In this document: positions 1-10,224 of the stretch, piece by piece
Layout: every line of letters starts with the position of its first letter
Position numbering within the stretch: position 1 is the stretch's first letter
Source: Bradyrhizobium quebecense
GTDB taxonomy: Bacteria > Pseudomonadota > Alphaproteobacteria > Rhizobiales > Xanthobacteraceae
DNA length: 64,000 nt
Reading direction: 5' to 3'
Assembly (NCBI RefSeq): GCF_013373795.3
Contig: NZ_CP088022.1
Coordinates: forward strand, 3,038,001 to 3,102,000
Notes under the pieces: generated by a model
Databases searched by the model: none
What the model was told of the DNA's origin: nothing
Seen by the model: only the letters and a program-made list of their open reading frames with translations
Made by a program: the position numbers and the translations under genes

Positions 1-689
1 GCCAGCCGCTCGGCGAAGATGCCGGGACCGTGGAACAGTTTCTGATAGAACGCGCGCACTGTCGCCAGCCGCGCCTTGGTGAACTGGCGCCGCCGCATGC
101 CGATGATATTGAGTCCTTCGAGCACCGCGTATTGACCGTTGGCTAACCCGAACGGGATGATGTCGCCGCGCACGCCGCAGACGCCGCCGATCATCACCTG
201 CGAGCCGACGCGGGTGAACTGGTGCACCGCCGACAGGCCGCCGATATACACGAAGTCGCCAATCTCGCAGTGGCCGCCGAGCGTCGCTGACGTCGCGAAG
301 ATCACGCCGTTGCCGACCATGCAGTCATGGCCGACATGGCTGTTGTTCATGAAGAAGCCGCGATCGCCGACGCGGGTGAGCCCACCGCCCTTGACCGTGC
401 CGACATTCATCGTCACGCCTTCGCGGATCGTGCAGGCCTCGCCGACTTCGAGACGGGTCGGCTCGCCGCGATAGCTGAGATCCTGCGGTGGCCCGCCGAG
501 CGCGGCAAACGGCGAGATGACGCAGCCGGCGCCGATCTTCGTGTGCCCGCTGATCGTGACATGCGCGATCAGCTTGCAGTTCTCGCCTAGCACGACGTTG
601 GGGCCGATGATGCAGTACGGACCGATCTCGGTGCCGGCCCCGATCACAGCGCCATCCGCAATCCGCGCAGTGGGGTCGATCATGCTCAT
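1..689 (-). CDS. lpxA: LpxA, acyl-[ACP]--UDP-GlcNAc O-acyltransferase (3' end cut by window)
   Basis: First step of lipid A synthesis: transfers a 3-hydroxyacyl chain from ACP to UDP-GlcNAc in the cytoplasm. About 229 residues are visible of a family length near 265; the C-terminal helices lie outside the window. The protein begins MSMIDPTARI and runs through left-handed beta-helix hexapeptide repeats (IGAGTEIG, IGPNVVLG, VGNGVIF). The MNNSHVGHD segment holds the expected catalytic histidine. The ATG at 689 was chosen because hexapeptide repeats begin right after it; ATG 683 is two codons further in. In relatives lpxA directly follows fabZ; here an opposite-strand gene and a palindromic repeat lie between them. 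Family assignment is firm. Confidence 0.95.
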   Translation of the reverse strand, partial: MSMIDPTARIADGAVIGAGTEIGPYCIIGPNVVLGENCKLIAHVTISGHTKIGAGCVISPFAALGGPPQDLSYRGEPTRLEVGEACTIREGVTMNVGTVKGGGLTRVGDRGFFMNNSHVGHDCMVGNGVIFATSATLGGHCEIGDFVYIGGLSAVHQFTRVGSQVMIGGVCGVRGDIIPFGLANGQYAVLEGLNIIGMRRRQFTKARLATVRAFYQKLFHGPGIFAERL

Positions 690-720
690 GTCGTTATGGT
701 CCGGAATTCGTTAGTGGCGC

Positions 721-753
721 CAAGGTGCTATCAAGGTGCTATCAAGGCGCTAT
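721..753. repeat. Three tandem copies of an 11-bp unit upstream of lpxA
   Basis: The unit CAAGGTGCTAT occurs at 721-731 and 732-742, then once with one mismatch (CAAGGCGCTAT) at 743-753. It sits 32 bp upstream of the lpxA start. The 11-bp period is close to one DNA helical turn, so it could be a protein-binding array or simple slippage. No function can be assigned from sequence. Confidence 0.8.
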
Positions 754-848
754 GTGTCGGGTTCGGCGGTCGTTAGCGCGACTTTGCCCGCCCTGTCCAG
801 TGACGTATGATGACGGCCTGTTGCAAACGAGAAGGTCGCAACCGATCC

Positions 849-1172
849 ATGGTCCGGGCCGCCGCGCTGATCCTCAGCCTGTTCTCCGCGCCGATCGGCC
901 CGGAGACCGCCGACCTCGGCAACAGCACGAGCGTCGATCTCTCGGCCTTCGACTGCCGCGACATCAACCGCAGCACGATCGTCCAGCGCGTCTGCTACAG
1001 CGCAAGCGAGCGCACGCTGCTGGTCGCGGTCAGGGGCAGCTACCAGCATTATTGCGGCGTGCCTGCCGAAACCTACGACGCGCTGATGATCGCACCATCG
1101 ATGGGCGTCTTCCTCAACCGCGTCCTGCGGATCGCCGGTGCGGACGGCCGATACGCGTGCAGGATGTCTTGA
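849..1172 (+). CDS. Small secreted KTSC-domain-like protein
   Basis: A protein of about 107 residues with a short hydrophobic N-terminus (MVRAAALILSLFSAP) typical of a signal peptide, then FDCRDINRSTIVQRVCY and YCGVPAETYDALMIAPSMG. That pattern (S-x-I-x-x-x-x-Y, then Y-x-G-V-P-x-x-x-Y-x-x-L-x-x-A-x-S-x-G) is the KTSC domain, best known as the C-terminal part of lysyl-tRNA synthetase-like proteins and as a stand-alone small domain. Four cysteines could form disulfides after export. An upstream ATG at 807 would add 14 residues; 849 is preferred because the signal peptide starts there and AGAAGG lies upstream. The gene faces away from lpxA and converges on fabZ, breaking the usual fabZ-lpxA operon. 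Biochemical role unknown. Confidence 0.65.
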   Translation: MVRAAALILSLFSAPIGPETADLGNSTSVDLSAFDCRDINRSTIVQRVCYSASERTLLVAVRGSYQHYCGVPAETYDALMIAPSMGVFLNRVLRIAGADGRYACRMS

Positions 1173-1196
1173 CCTCGGCGGCCCAGGGCTTTTTTT

Positions 1197-1247
1197 GACG
1201 CGTTTTCTTCACGCGGTCCGGGGGCCACTTCGCTCGAAAACGCTCTA
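1197..1247 (-). repeat. REP-like palindrome at the 3' end of fabZ (family A, copy 1)
   Basis: On the minus strand it begins with the fabZ stop codon and reads TAGAGCGTTTTCGAGCGAAG and onward to GAAGAAAACGCGTC; the GCGTTTTC and GAAAACGC ends are complementary. Related copies follow lolD (23279-23326) and nuoN (50359-50409). It may act as a 3' RNA-stabilising or terminating hairpin. Confidence 0.8.
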
Positions 1248-1703
1248 ATCCGTCAGCATCGCGCCGACATCGGCCTCGGCGACAACCTGACCGTTGACCT
1301 TGGCGTCACCGTGAAACCACCACATCGTCTTGCGGCGGCCGAGCGAGCGCATGTGGTACTCGATGGTGTCGCCGGGCATCACCGGCTTCCTGAACTTGCA
1401 CTTGTCGATGGTGAGGAAATACACCGCGCGCGGCTTCTCGGTGCCCTCGACCGACTTGATTCCAATCACGCCGGCAGTCTGGGCCATCGCCTCGATCATC
1501 ATCACGCCGGGGTACACCGGGCGATCCGGGAAATGCCCCTGGAACGGCGGCTCGTTGAAGGTGACGTTCTTGATGCCGATACCGCTGTAGTCGGTGCGGA
1601 TCTTGATCACGCGGTCGATCAGCAACATCGGAAAGCGATGCGGGAGCGTCTTCAGGATATCGTTGATATCCACGAGCTCGAATTTGACCGGTGCCTCCTC
1701 CAT
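1245..1703 (-). CDS. fabZ: FabZ, 3-hydroxyacyl-[ACP] dehydratase
   Basis: Dehydrates (3R)-hydroxyacyl-ACP to trans-2-enoyl-ACP in type II fatty acid synthesis, and competes with LpxA/LpxD for hydroxyacyl-ACP. 152 residues, the usual length. Hot-dog fold motifs are visible: [11 protein letters not shown] with the catalytic histidine, and [11 protein letters not shown] with the catalytic glutamate. The start ATG at 1703 shares one base with the lpxD stop (TGATG), indicating translational coupling. The stop codon lies inside a REP-like repeat. Identification is secure. Confidence 0.97.
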   Translation of the reverse strand: MEEAPVKFELVDINDILKTLPHRFPMLLIDRVIKIRTDYSGIGIKNVTFNEPPFQGHFPDRPVYPGVMMIEAMAQTAGVIGIKSVEGTEKPRAVYFLTIDKCKFRKPVMPGDTIEYHMRSLGRRKTMWWFHGDAKVNGQVVAEADVGAMLTD

Positions 1704-2764
1704 CACTCCTGTTCCTTGCCTTTGGCTTCGTTGTCGCGCACCAGGCGCTCCACCGCGATAATTTCCCTGAACCACTGCTTGGTCGGCTTGGCGAAATGCC
1801 CGCCCCAGCGACCATTGGCCGGAATGTCGTCCTTGACCGCGCTCATCGCCGTCACCTGGGCGCCGTCGCCGATCTTGAGGTGGTTGTTGATGCCCACCTT
1901 GGCGCCGAGCGCGACATTGTCGCCGATCGTCAGACTGCCGGCGAGCCCGATCTGGGCCGCGAGCAGGCAGTGCCGGCCAATGGTCACATTGTGGCCGATC
2001 TGGACCTGGTTGTCGATTTTGGTTCCTTCGCCGATCACGGTGTCGCGCAGGGAACCGCGGTCGATGGTCGAGGCAGCGCCGACCTCGACATTGTTCTGGA
2101 TCACCACGCGGCCGGTCTGCGGCACCTTCACGTGCCCTGCCGGCCCGAAGAAGATGAAGCCGTAGCCGTCCTGGCCGATATTGCAGGCCGGGTGGATCAG
2201 CACGTTGTTGCCGATCAACGCGAACTGAATGGTGGTCTTGGCGCCGACGTTGCAGTCGCGGCCGATCTTGACGTCGGCGCCGATCACCGCGCCGGCGCCG
2301 ATGATGGTGCCCGAGCCGATCTCGACCCGCGGGCCGATCACGACCAGCGGATCGACGATGACGCCATCCTCGAGACGCGCGGTGGGATCGATGATCGCCG
2401 ACGGGGCGATGCCCTCGGTCCCGAACCAGGATTGCGGCCGTAGCGCATCGGCGTGCCATTCGCGGGCGAGTTCGACGAACACCTGGAACGGTTTTGCGGC
2501 CCGCAGCACGGCGGTGCCCTTCGGCACCTGCGCCTCGAAACGCGGGCTGACCAGGCAGGCGCCGGCCTTGGTCGCGGCGAGCTGGTCGGCGTATTTGAGA
2601 TTGTCGAAAAAGGCGAGATGCATCGGACCGGCCTCGTCGAGCGAGGCCAGCCCCCTGATCTGAAGCGCACCCCTATCGGGGTCGACCAGTTGCGCCTTCG
2701 TCAGCGCGGCGATTTCAGCCAGCGATGACGAAGGAGGACTCTTGAAGAAGATCGGCTGCGCCAT
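1703..2764 (-). CDS. lpxD: LpxD, UDP-3-O-acylglucosamine N-acyltransferase
   Basis: Third step of lipid A synthesis: N-acylation of UDP-3-O-acyl-glucosamine with hydroxyacyl-ACP. 353 residues, full length. An N-terminal uridine-binding domain (about residues 1-100) precedes a left-handed beta-helix with many hexapeptide repeats ([24 protein letters not shown]). The conserved [13 protein letters not shown] and QIGHNV segments carry the active-site histidine region. It lies 32 bp downstream of bamA and overlaps fabZ by one base, the standard bamA-lpxD-fabZ order. Confidence 0.97.
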   Translation of the reverse strand: MAQPIFFKSPPSSSLAEIAALTKAQLVDPDRGALQIRGLASLDEAGPMHLAFFDNLKYADQLAATKAGACLVSPRFEAQVPKGTAVLRAAKPFQVFVELAREWHADALRPQSWFGTEGIAPSAIIDPTARLEDGVIVDPLVVIGPRVEIGSGTIIGAGAVIGADVKIGRDCNVGAKTTIQFALIGNNVLIHPACNIGQDGYGFIFFGPAGHVKVPQTGRVVIQNNVEVGAASTIDRGSLRDTVIGEGTKIDNQVQIGHNVTIGRHCLLAAQIGLAGSLTIGDNVALGAKVGINNHLKIGDGAQVTAMSAVKDDIPANGRWGGHFAKPTKQWFREIIAVERLVRDNEAKGKEQE

Positions 2765-2796
2765 TCCATCCGTCGCAGTCCGGTCGAGCAGCGGTG

Positions 2797-5340
2797 TTAG
2801 AAAGTCGTACCGCCGCCAAACCGGAATTCTTGCACGCGGTCATACGCACCCTTGGTCAGCGGTACAGCGTAGTCGAAGCGCAGCGGACCAAACGGCGACT
2901 GCCAGATCAGGCCGACACCGACCGAGGTACGGACAACCTTGCTGTCGTCAAACGACAGGCCTAGACAGGTGCCCGGCGACGGCGGGTTGTTCGTCGGCTT
3001 GATACAGCCGGGCTGGTTGACTTCGCCGGTTGCCGCCCACGAGGTCGGACCCTTGTAGTCATATAGCCCGCCAGCGTCGGCATAGACCGCGCCCTTGAGC
3101 CCGACTTCCTTCGGCAGGAACCAGAACGGCATCTGCAGTTCCGCCGACACACCCCAGTACTTGGTGCCGCCGATGGCGTCCATGGTGCCGTAGGGGTTGA
3201 TGTCACGCGGACCGATACCGTTCGGCGCGAAGCCGCGGACCAGGTTCGGGCCCATCTGGAAGTGATCGAGCATGCGCAGTTCGTCGCTGCCGAGTTTGTT
3301 CAGGATGCCGCCCTGGGCGTGGATCACGCCGACGATGTCGGAGACCAGCGGGGTGTAGTACTTCGCGTCGATCGCGCTCTTGATGTAGCTGACGTCACCG
3401 CCGACGCCGGCGAAGTCCTGCTTGAAGTCGACGATCAGGCCATCGGTCGGGTTCTTGTTGTTGTCGAGGGTGTTGTAGTTGAGCGTGTAGCCCAGCGCCG
3501 AGGTCAGGGTCTTGCCGTTCGCGAGTTCCTTGCGGACCGGCAACGAGGCTTCGCCGTCATAGAAGCAGCCCAGACCATTGGTCGACACCAGGCTGATCCC
3601 GTTCAGGTTCGCATAGGCCGGGCTCGGATTGAACGCAGGATTGGGCGTTACACCGTCAGCCAGGAAGGGATTGTTGTTACAGTTGTTCAACGTCGACGGC
3701 AGCGTGATTTCTTGCTGATAGATCGAGTAGCGCAGCTGCAGCGACAGATCTTCCCGCAGGCTGAAGCCGAGGCGCGGGCTGAAGCCCAGCGTCTTGGTGC
3801 CGTAGGCGATGTAGCTGTTGGACAGCTGCTGGCGCTGGTAGAAATCGAGGCCGAGCGCGACGCGGTAGTCGAGCAGATAGGGCTCGACGAACGACAGCGA
3901 GTAGCCGCGGGCATACTGGCCGTAGGTCACCGACGCCTTCGCGAACAGGCCGCGGCCGAGCAGGTTGCGCTCGGAGACGCTGACTTCAGCCAGCGCGCCA
4001 TCGGTGGTCGAATAGCCACCCGACACCGAGAAGTCGCCGGTCGACTTCTCCTCGAGATCGACGATCAGGATGACGCGATCGCTGGAGGACCCGGGCTCGG
4101 TGGTAATCTTCACCGTCTTGAAGAAGTCGAGGTTCTTCAGCCGGCGCTCGGCGCGGTCGACCAGCGCACGGTTGTAGGCGTCGCCTTCCGAGATATCGAA
4201 TTCGCGGCGGATCACGTAGTCGCGCGTGCGGCTGTTGCCGCGGATGTTGATGCGCTCGATATAGGTGCGCGGACCTTCATCGATCGCGAAGGTGATCGAC
4301 ACCGTGTGATTGTCGAAATTGCGATCGCCGCGCGGACGGACCACCGCGAACGCGTAGCCGCGGCGTGACGCCTCGATCTGCATCTCCTCGACCGACTTCT
4401 CCAGCGCCTCGGCGTTGTAGAGCGAGCCGATATTGACGCGCGAGAACGAGCGCAGCGCGTTCGGATCGAGCGTTGCGATCGACGACGTATAGTTGACAGC
4501 CGCGACGCGGTACTGCTGGCCCTCTTCGATCTTGAAGGTAACCAGGAAGCCCTTCTTGTCGGGATCGTATTCGGTCAGTGCTGCCACGACCTGAACGTCG
4601 GCATAGCCGTTCTTGAGGTAGAAGCGGCGCAGCAGGTCACGGTCGGCCTCGACCCGGTCGGGGTCGTAGACGTCGTTGCCGCCGAGGAAGCTCAAGAGAT
4701 TTGATTCGCGGGTCTTGATGACGTCGCGCAGGCGGGACGCCGAGTAGGCATTGTTGCCCACGAACTCGATCGACCGCACACCGGTCTTCACGCCTTCATT
4801 GACCTCGAAGATCAGGTCGACGCGATTGTTCGGCTGCTCGATGATCTGCGGATTGACCCGCACGTCGTAGCGGCCCGAACGGCGGTAGATTTCGGCGATG
4901 CGCAGGGCATCCGACTGCACCATCGGGCGCGAGAAGGTGCCGCGCGGCTTGGACTGGACTTCGGCGGTGAGCTGCTCGTCCTTGACCTTCTTGTTGCCTT
5001 CGAAGGCAACGCGGCCAATCACCGGGTTCTCGACCACGACCACGACGAGGCGCCCGCCCCGCTGATCGATATGGACGTCCTGGAACAGACCAGTCTCGAT
5101 CAGCGCTTTCAGGCCGTCATCGATCTGGGCCTGGCCCAGCCGACCGCCCGGTCCGGGATGGAAATAGGAACGGATGGTTTCGAGCTCGACGCGGCGGTTC
5201 CCCTCCACCGTGATCGAATCGACGGTCTGCGCAAGCGCAGGCGCAGAGACAGCAACGGCCGCCAAGGTCGCCGCCACCGGCGCGGCGAACATGACCAAGG
5301 CGGCAAACAGCCCCCCCCTCACTCGCATTCCAAACATCAT
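2797..5340 (-). CDS. bamA: BamA, outer membrane protein assembly factor
   Basis: Core Omp85 insertase of the BAM complex, folding beta-barrel proteins into the outer membrane. About 847 residues from the chosen start: signal peptide ending at APALAQ, five POTRA domains (about residues 35-430; first one [16 protein letters not shown]), then a C-terminal 16-strand barrel ending in the terminal phenylalanine (FRFGGGTTF). The open frame extends upstream to 5403, but the n-region and hydrophobic core of the signal peptide begin at the ATG pair 5340/5337, with AAGGGCG upstream. It lies between rseP and lpxD as in most Alphaproteobacteria. Confidence 0.96.
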   Translation of the reverse strand: MMFGMRVRGGLFAALVMFAAPVAATLAAVAVSAPALAQTVDSITVEGNRRVELETIRSYFHPGPGGRLGQAQIDDGLKALIETGLFQDVHIDQRGGRLVVVVVENPVIGRVAFEGNKKVKDEQLTAEVQSKPRGTFSRPMVQSDALRIAEIYRRSGRYDVRVNPQIIEQPNNRVDLIFEVNEGVKTGVRSIEFVGNNAYSASRLRDVIKTRESNLLSFLGGNDVYDPDRVEADRDLLRRFYLKNGYADVQVVAALTEYDPDKKGFLVTFKIEEGQQYRVAAVNYTSSIATLDPNALRSFSRVNIGSLYNAEALEKSVEEMQIEASRRGYAFAVVRPRGDRNFDNHTVSITFAIDEGPRTYIERINIRGNSRTRDYVIRREFDISEGDAYNRALVDRAERRLKNLDFFKTVKITTEPGSSSDRVILIVDLEEKSTGDFSVSGGYSTTDGALAEVSVSERNLLGRGLFAKASVTYGQYARGYSLSFVEPYLLDYRVALGLDFYQRQQLSNSYIAYGTKTLGFSPRLGFSLREDLSLQLRYSIYQQEITLPSTLNNCNNNPFLADGVTPNPAFNPSPAYANLNGISLVSTNGLGCFYDGEASLPVRKELANGKTLTSALGYTLNYNTLDNNKNPTDGLIVDFKQDFAGVGGDVSYIKSAIDAKYYTPLVSDIVGVIHAQGGILNKLGSDELRMLDHFQMGPNLVRGFAPNGIGPRDINPYGTMDAIGGTKYWGVSAELQMPFWFLPKEVGLKGAVYADAGGLYDYKGPTSWAATGEVNQPGCIKPTNNPPSPGTCLGLSFDDSKVVRTSVGVGLIWQSPFGPLRFDYAVPLTKGAYDRVQEFRFGGGTTF

Positions 5341-5481
5341 GCGCAACGCGCCCTTATCTTTCGCAATGCCGGACCGTTCCCCAACGACCCGACAGATTCC
5401 CAACCTGCCGCTCAGCTTGTAGCCAACTTTGCCAAGGGGGCAAACTTACTACAGCTGAACATTTCCATTTTCATACCAAGA

Positions 5482-5499
5482 CGTTGCCCATTGGCAACG
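5482..5499 (-). other. Short hairpin between rseP and bamA
   Basis: CGTTGCC and GGCAACG form a 7-bp perfect stem with a four-base loop in the 177-bp rseP-bamA gap. There is no T-tract, so a classical terminator is unlikely; it may be a processing or attenuation site. Confidence 0.4.
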
Positions 5500-5517
5500 C
5501 CACAGAAAAGCCCCGTT

Positions 5518-6687
5518 TCAGGACCCAGCGATTCTGAGGATGTCGTTATACGTCGCAAACACCATCAGCATCAGAACCAAACCCAGCCCGATTCGGAAAC
5601 CCACCTCCTGCGTCCGCTCTGAAAGCGGGCGCCCACGAAGCGCCTCCGCGCTGTAGAACAGGAGGTGTCCACCATCCAGAAGCGGGATCGGAAACAGATT
5701 CAGCAGCCCGATCGAGACCGAGAGGATGGCGCAAAGATTGACAACGAACTGGAACCCGGCGCTCGCGGCCTGCCCCGACAGCTTCGCGATTCCAATGACC
5801 CCGCTCACCTCAGCCGGATTGCCGGTCCCGACGAACAGCGACCCCAGGAACTTGAACGTGCTCGAAATAATGTACCAAACCTGCTCGACACCGATCTTCA
5901 TGGCTTCAAAGACGCCGACCGGAGCGCTGGATGCCTCGCCGACCTGAGCCTTGTGCTCGATTCCGAGCACGCCGATTCGGTGGGCATTGCCGAAGGGATC
6001 CTTGACCTCCTTCAGTGCGGGCGTCGCCTTCAGCGCAACGACCGCGCCGTCCCGCTTCACTTTGAACCCAAGTTCTGAATCAGCATTCGAAGCTACGATC
6101 CGCTGCATGTCGGCGAAGCTCTGGATCGCGCTGCCGTCGATATCGACGACGACATCGCCGACCTTGAAGCCCGCGTTCGCAGCGACGCTCTCGGCGACCA
6201 GGCCATCGACCCGGGCGATCGTGCTGGGCTTGCCGTAATAGAGCGCCATGCCCGCGAAAATCAGGGCACCGAGAATGAAGTTCGCGACCGGACCGGCCGC
6301 GACGATGGCGGTGCGCTTGCCGACCGACTTGTGATGGAAGCTGCCTTCGCGCTCCTCCGCCGTCATGGCGGCGAGCGTCTCCGTCGACGGCGTCGACGCT
6401 TCGCTGTCGTCGCCGAAGAACTTGACGTAACCGCCGAGCGGAATCGCCGAGATCTTCCAGCGTGTGCCATGCCGGTCGTTGAAGCCGGCAAGCTCCGGCC
6501 CGAAACCCAGCGAGAACGTCAGCACCTTCACGCCGGCCCAGCGCGCGACCAGGAAATGGCCGAGCTCGTGAAAGAAAACAACGATGGTCAGGACGAAGAG
6601 AAAGGGAACGATATAGCCGAGGAGCCCATGGCTCAACGCATTGATACTATGAAGAAAATACTCGGGCATTCGAATTCCCCTCGACAA
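5518..6687 (-). CDS. rseP: RseP/MmpA-type site-2 zinc protease
   Basis: Intramembrane metalloprotease that cleaves anti-sigma factors or remnant signal peptides within the inner membrane. 389 residues. The zinc motif HELGH lies in the first transmembrane helix (about residue 40), a PDZ domain (about residues 150-240, GFKVGDVVVDIDG) follows, and the third ligand region NLFPIPLLDGGHL is near residue 335. Hydrophobic helices at both ends fit a four-helix S2P. An alternative start is ATG 6669 (MPEYF). It is placed dxr-rseP-bamA, the conserved order. The substrate here is not evident. Confidence 0.95.
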   Translation of the reverse strand: MSRGIRMPEYFLHSINALSHGLLGYIVPFLFVLTIVVFFHELGHFLVARWAGVKVLTFSLGFGPELAGFNDRHGTRWKISAIPLGGYVKFFGDDSEASTPSTETLAAMTAEEREGSFHHKSVGKRTAIVAAGPVANFILGALIFAGMALYYGKPSTIARVDGLVAESVAANAGFKVGDVVVDIDGSAIQSFADMQRIVASNADSELGFKVKRDGAVVALKATPALKEVKDPFGNAHRIGVLGIEHKAQVGEASSAPVGVFEAMKIGVEQVWYIISSTFKFLGSLFVGTGNPAEVSGVIGIAKLSGQAASAGFQFVVNLCAILSVSIGLLNLFPIPLLDGGHLLFYSAEALRGRPLSERTQEVGFRIGLGLVLMLMVFATYNDILRIAGS

Positions 6688-6713
6688 GAGCCATAGGCTC
6701 CGTCCCCAACCCT

Positions 6714-7940
6714 CTAGGTTGCCTTTAAGGCAATTTGAGGCAATAGGGCGGCAGCTTTATTTCGCGCGATATGGTCAACGGAAATCGCATCATCCGCCGA
6801 GTTCAGTGGTGGCTGATTCCCCGACCTGATCCAATCGTTCATCGTCGCCTCGACCAGCCGGGCGATCGCACCGAACTTGATCTTGCCAGCAATAAACGCC
6901 GCGACCGCGATCTCGTTCGACGCGTTGTAGACCGTTGTCGCGCCATTGCCGAGCCGGAGTGCCTCGTAAGCGAGCCGCAGCCCCGGGAAACGCTGGAAGT
7001 CGGGCACCTCGAAGGTAAGCTGTCCGATCTTGGCGAGATCGAGCTTGGCGGACGGGCCGACGATCCGGTCCGGCCAGCCGAGGCAATGCGCGATCGGGAT
7101 CCGCATGTCCGGCGTGCCGAGCTGGGCCATCACGGAGCGATCGGAGAACTCGACCATGCCGTGGATGATCGACTGCGGGTGCACCAGCACGTCGATCTCG
7201 TCGGGCGCCAGGGCGAACAGGTAGGACGCCTCGATCACCTCGAGGCCCTTGTTCATCATCGAGGCGGAATCGATCGTGATCTTCTGCCCCATGCTCCAGT
7301 TCGGATGCTTGAGCGCCTGTTCCAGCGTCGCCTGCTCGATGTCGGCGGGAGCCCAGGTGCGGAACGGCCCGCCGGACGCAGTGATGATCACCCGCGTCAG
7401 TTCCTCGCGATTGCCGGACGCCAGCGCCTGGAACAGCGCATTATGCTCGGAGTCCGCCGGCAGGATGCAGGCGCCGGCCTTCTTGGCCCGCTCCATGAAG
7501 ATGTCGCCGGCGCAGACCAGGCACTCCTTGTTGGCGAGCGCGACGGTTGCGCCGCGATCGACCGCGGCAAGTGCCGGCTTCAATCCGGCAGCGCCGCTGA
7601 CCGCGGCCATCACCCAATCCGCCGGCCGTGCGGCCGCCTCGATGATGGCGCTCTCTCCGGCTCCGCATTCGATCCGGGTTCCGGCCAGTGCGTCCTTCAA
7701 TTCGGAAAGCCGCGCCGGATCGGCAATGGCGGCGAACCGCGCGCCGAACTCCTTGGCGAGCTTGGCCAGTCCCTCGACATTGCTGTTCGCGGTCAGCGCC
7801 TCGACCCGGTAACGGTCACGCGCGCCACGCAGCAGATCCATCGTGCTGTCGCCGATCGAGCCGGTGGCACCGAGGACGGTCACGGACCGCGCTGCGGATG
7901 CCGCCGCGGCCTTATTGTTACGCAACGGAACTGCGCTCAT
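6714..7940 (-). CDS. dxr: DXR, 1-deoxy-D-xylulose 5-phosphate reductoisomerase
   Basis: NADPH-dependent conversion of DXP to MEP, committed step of the non-mevalonate isoprenoid pathway. About 408 residues from ATG 7940 (MSAVPLRNN). The frame stays open to 8030, but that would run into cdsA and exceed family length. GATGSIG is the nucleotide-binding loop; [13 protein letters not shown] and [20 protein letters not shown] form the metal and substrate site. Only 4 bp separate its start from the cdsA stop. Its product feeds UppS, encoded two genes upstream in the same operon. Confidence 0.96.
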   Translation of the reverse strand: MSAVPLRNNKAAAASAARSVTVLGATGSIGDSTMDLLRGARDRYRVEALTANSNVEGLAKLAKEFGARFAAIADPARLSELKDALAGTRIECGAGESAIIEAAARPADWVMAAVSGAAGLKPALAAVDRGATVALANKECLVCAGDIFMERAKKAGACILPADSEHNALFQALASGNREELTRVIITASGGPFRTWAPADIEQATLEQALKHPNWSMGQKITIDSASMMNKGLEVIEASYLFALAPDEIDVLVHPQSIIHGMVEFSDRSVMAQLGTPDMRIPIAHCLGWPDRIVGPSAKLDLAKIGQLTFEVPDFQRFPGLRLAYEALRLGNGATTVYNASNEIAVAAFIAGKIKFGAIARLVEATMNDWIRSGNQPPLNSADDAISVDHIARNKAAALLPQIALKAT

Positions 7941-7944
7941 CTCA

Positions 7945-8811
7945 TCACCAAACCATAAGACCGCGTCCGACGCCATCGGCGCCACCACGGAGAAAGCCGA
8001 AAATCGCCGCCACAATGACGGCCGCGACAAATCCGTCCAGGCGATCCAAAAGGCCGCCGTGGCCGGGAATGATGTGGCTCGAATCCTTCACCCCGAACCG
8101 CCGCTTCACAGCGGACTCGAAGAGATCGCCAAGTTGCGAGACCACCGACAAGACGGCTCCGAGCATCAGCAGCGGCCCGGCCGTGCCGATCTCGAAGGCG
8201 GCAAAGCAGGCCGCAATCAACAGGCTCGCGACGAAACCGCCGGCCGCGCCAGCCCATGTCTTCTTGGGGCTGACACGCACCCAAAGCTTCGGCCCACCGA
8301 TGCTGCGGCCCGCGAAATAGCCGCCGATATCCGTGACCCACACGATCAGCAACACGAACATCAGCGCGGCAAAGCCCTTCGCCGTATCGAGACGCAGCAG
8401 CACCGATGCGATCTCGGCGGCCGCAGCATAGAGCAATCCCGCGATGACCCAGTTGCGCCGCACGCCCGATGTCAGCGCCACGACAACCGCACCGACGGCG
8501 AGGACCACCAGCGCCGCATCGATGCGGCCGGCGATCAGGCAAAGTCCGGCGAGCAGCAGCGCGACAACACCAGGCACCATGACGCGGAGTTCGCGTCCGA
8601 GCCCGGTGACCATGAGCCATTCCGCGAACAATCCGACCGCAACCAGCGTCACCAGTAGCGACCAGGCGATGCCGCCCAGATAGGCCAGCGCGATCGCAAC
8701 CGGCGCCAGCACTAGCGCCGCAACCACGCGCATCGCGAAGTTGCGCGACCCCTGCTCGCTCGCGGCCGCCTGCTCGCTTGCTGCCGCCGGTGCGGCTTCG
8801 CGCTCGCTCAC
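7945..8811 (-). CDS. cdsA: CdsA, phosphatidate cytidylyltransferase
   Basis: Integral membrane enzyme making CDP-diacylglycerol from phosphatidate and CTP, the branch point of phospholipid synthesis. 288 residues, with several hydrophobic helices after a short Ala/Glu-rich N-terminus. The signature is near the C-terminus: [17 protein letters not shown] and [18 protein letters not shown], with the metal-binding aspartates. Start ATG 8811 overlaps the uppS stop by 4 bp (ATGA), and its stop abuts dxr. Confidence 0.95.
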   Translation of the reverse strand: MSEREAAPAAASEQAAASEQGSRNFAMRVVAALVLAPVAIALAYLGGIAWSLLVTLVAVGLFAEWLMVTGLGRELRVMVPGVVALLLAGLCLIAGRIDAALVVLAVGAVVVALTSGVRRNWVIAGLLYAAAAEIASVLLRLDTAKGFAALMFVLLIVWVTDIGGYFAGRSIGGPKLWVRVSPKKTWAGAAGGFVASLLIAACFAAFEIGTAGPLLMLGAVLSVVSQLGDLFESAVKRRFGVKDSSHIIPGHGGLLDRLDGFVAAVIVAAIFGFLRGGADGVGRGLMVW

Positions 8812-9566
8812 GAGCCGGTTTTCGCGGCGAGGCCGCCGAACCGGCGCTCACGCTTGCCGTATTCCGCAATTGCGCCTTCGAGCGCCGCCTTGTCGAAATC
8901 AGGCCAGTGAATCGGCACGAACACGAGCTCGCTATAGGCGGCCTGCCACATCAGGAAGTTCGACAGACGCTGTTCGCCGCTGGTGCGGATGATCAGGTCG
9001 GGGTCCGGAATGTCGGGCGCATCGAGATAGTGCCCGAGCGTATCGGCATCGATGGAGTTGGCGTCGCGCTTGCCTTCGGCGACCTCGCGCGCAAGGCGCC
9101 GCGCGGCGGCGGCGATCTCCGCCCGCGAGCCGTAGTTGAAGGCGACCACGAGGTTGAGCTTGACGTTGTTCCGCGTCAGCTCCTCGGCCTCGTTGAGCAG
9201 CGCGCAGATGTCGGGATCGAGCCCGGCGCGCTCGCCGATCACGCGCACCCGCACGCCGTCACGATGCAGCGTCGCCAGATCGTTGCGGATGAAGCGGCGC
9301 AGCAGGCCGAACAGATCGCCGATCTCGCTGGCCGGCCGCGACCAGTTTTCCGAGCTGAACGAAAAGATCGTGAGATAGACGATGCCGAGTTCATGGGCCG
9401 CACGCACCACGCGGCGCAGCGCCTCGACGCCGCGGCGATGGCCCTCGACGCGCGGCAGGCCGCGCGAAGCGGCCCAGCGCCCATTGCCGTCCATGATGAT
9501 CGCCACATGCAACGGACTGCCGGAGCGATCCGGTCCGTCGGTTGCTGGGGCGGCGGCGTTCGACAT
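8808..9566 (-). CDS. uppS: UppS, undecaprenyl diphosphate synthase
   Basis: cis-Prenyltransferase that condenses FPP with IPP to make the C55 lipid carrier for peptidoglycan and O-antigen. 252 residues. [13 protein letters not shown] holds the catalytic aspartate, [11 protein letters not shown] is the second conserved block, and [12 protein letters not shown] near residue 195 binds IPP. It is coupled to cdsA by a 4-bp overlap and lies 21 bp downstream of frr. Confidence 0.96.
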   Translation of the reverse strand: MSNAAAPATDGPDRSGSPLHVAIIMDGNGRWAASRGLPRVEGHRRGVEALRRVVRAAHELGIVYLTIFSFSSENWSRPASEIGDLFGLLRRFIRNDLATLHRDGVRVRVIGERAGLDPDICALLNEAEELTRNNVKLNLVVAFNYGSRAEIAAAARRLAREVAEGKRDANSIDADTLGHYLDAPDIPDPDLIIRTSGEQRLSNFLMWQAAYSELVFVPIHWPDFDKAALEGAIAEYGKRERRFGGLAAKTGS

Positions 9567-9587
9567 CGACTCTTTCCCGTAGCGCCT

Positions 9588-10151
9588 TCAGACCGTCAGG
9601 ATTTCCTTTTCCTTGGCGGCAAGCAGCTGATCGACTTCGGCGATCACGCCGTCGGTCGCCTTCTGCACTTCGTTCGACAGGCGCTCCTGATCGTCCTCGG
9701 AGATCTCGTGATTCTTCTCGAGCTTCTTGATCACGTCGAGGCCGTCGCGGCGCACGTGGCGTACCGCGACCTTGGCCGCTTCCGCGTATTTGTGCGCGAC
9801 CTTGACCAGCTCCTTGCGGCGCTCCTCGTTGAGTTCGGGAATCCGCAAGCGAAGCACCTGGCCTTCGGTTGCCGGCGAAAGGCCGAGGTTGGAGTCGACG
9901 ATCGCCTTCTCCACGGCCTTCACCATCGACTTGTCCCAGACCTGCACCGAGAGCAGGCGCGGCTCGGGCACGCTGATGGTCGCAACCTGGTTGAGCGGCA
10001 TATGCGAGCCGTAAGCCTCGACCTGGACCGGCTCCAGCATGGAGGCCGCGGCACGGCCGGTACGCAGACCGCCGAGCTCGTGCTTGAGCGATTGTGTGGC
10101 GCCCTGCATGCGGCGCTTCACGTCGTTGATGTCAAAACCAGCTGCGGCCAT
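9588..10151 (-). CDS. frr: Frr, ribosome recycling factor
   Basis: Releases ribosomes from mRNA after termination, with EF-G. 187 residues from ATG 10151 ([11 protein letters not shown]). The frame extends upstream to 10331, but that stretch lacks homology and overlaps pyr[21 protein letters not shown] and the three-helix-bundle C-terminus are typical. It follows pyrH, as in the common rpsB-tsf-pyrH-frr string. Confidence 0.97.
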   Translation of the reverse strand: MAAAGFDINDVKRRMQGATQSLKHELGGLRTGRAAASMLEPVQVEAYGSHMPLNQVATISVPEPRLLSVQVWDKSMVKAVEKAIVDSNLGLSPATEGQVLRLRIPELNEERRKELVKVAHKYAEAAKVAVRHVRRDGLDVIKKLEKNHEISEDDQERLSNEVQKATDGVIAEVDQLLAAKEKEILTV

Positions 10152-10191
10152 GACGCTTCTCCCTTTACTAGAAACCGGCTGTCGACGCCCT

Positions 10192-10212
10192 CGGGTCCAA
10201 AGTCTGGACCCG
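10192..10212 (-). other. Intercistronic hairpin between pyrH and frr
   Basis: CGGGTCC and GGACCCG form a 7-bp stem around a seven-base loop in the 73-bp pyrH-frr gap. There is no T-run, so it is not a classical terminator. Confidence 0.4.
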
Positions 10213-10224
10213 CAGGCGCGGCAA

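Noticed and set aside
1150..1196. GGCCCAGGGC followed by a T-run after the KTSC gene as an intrinsic terminator
   Set aside because: The stem is only about four base pairs; too weak to call.
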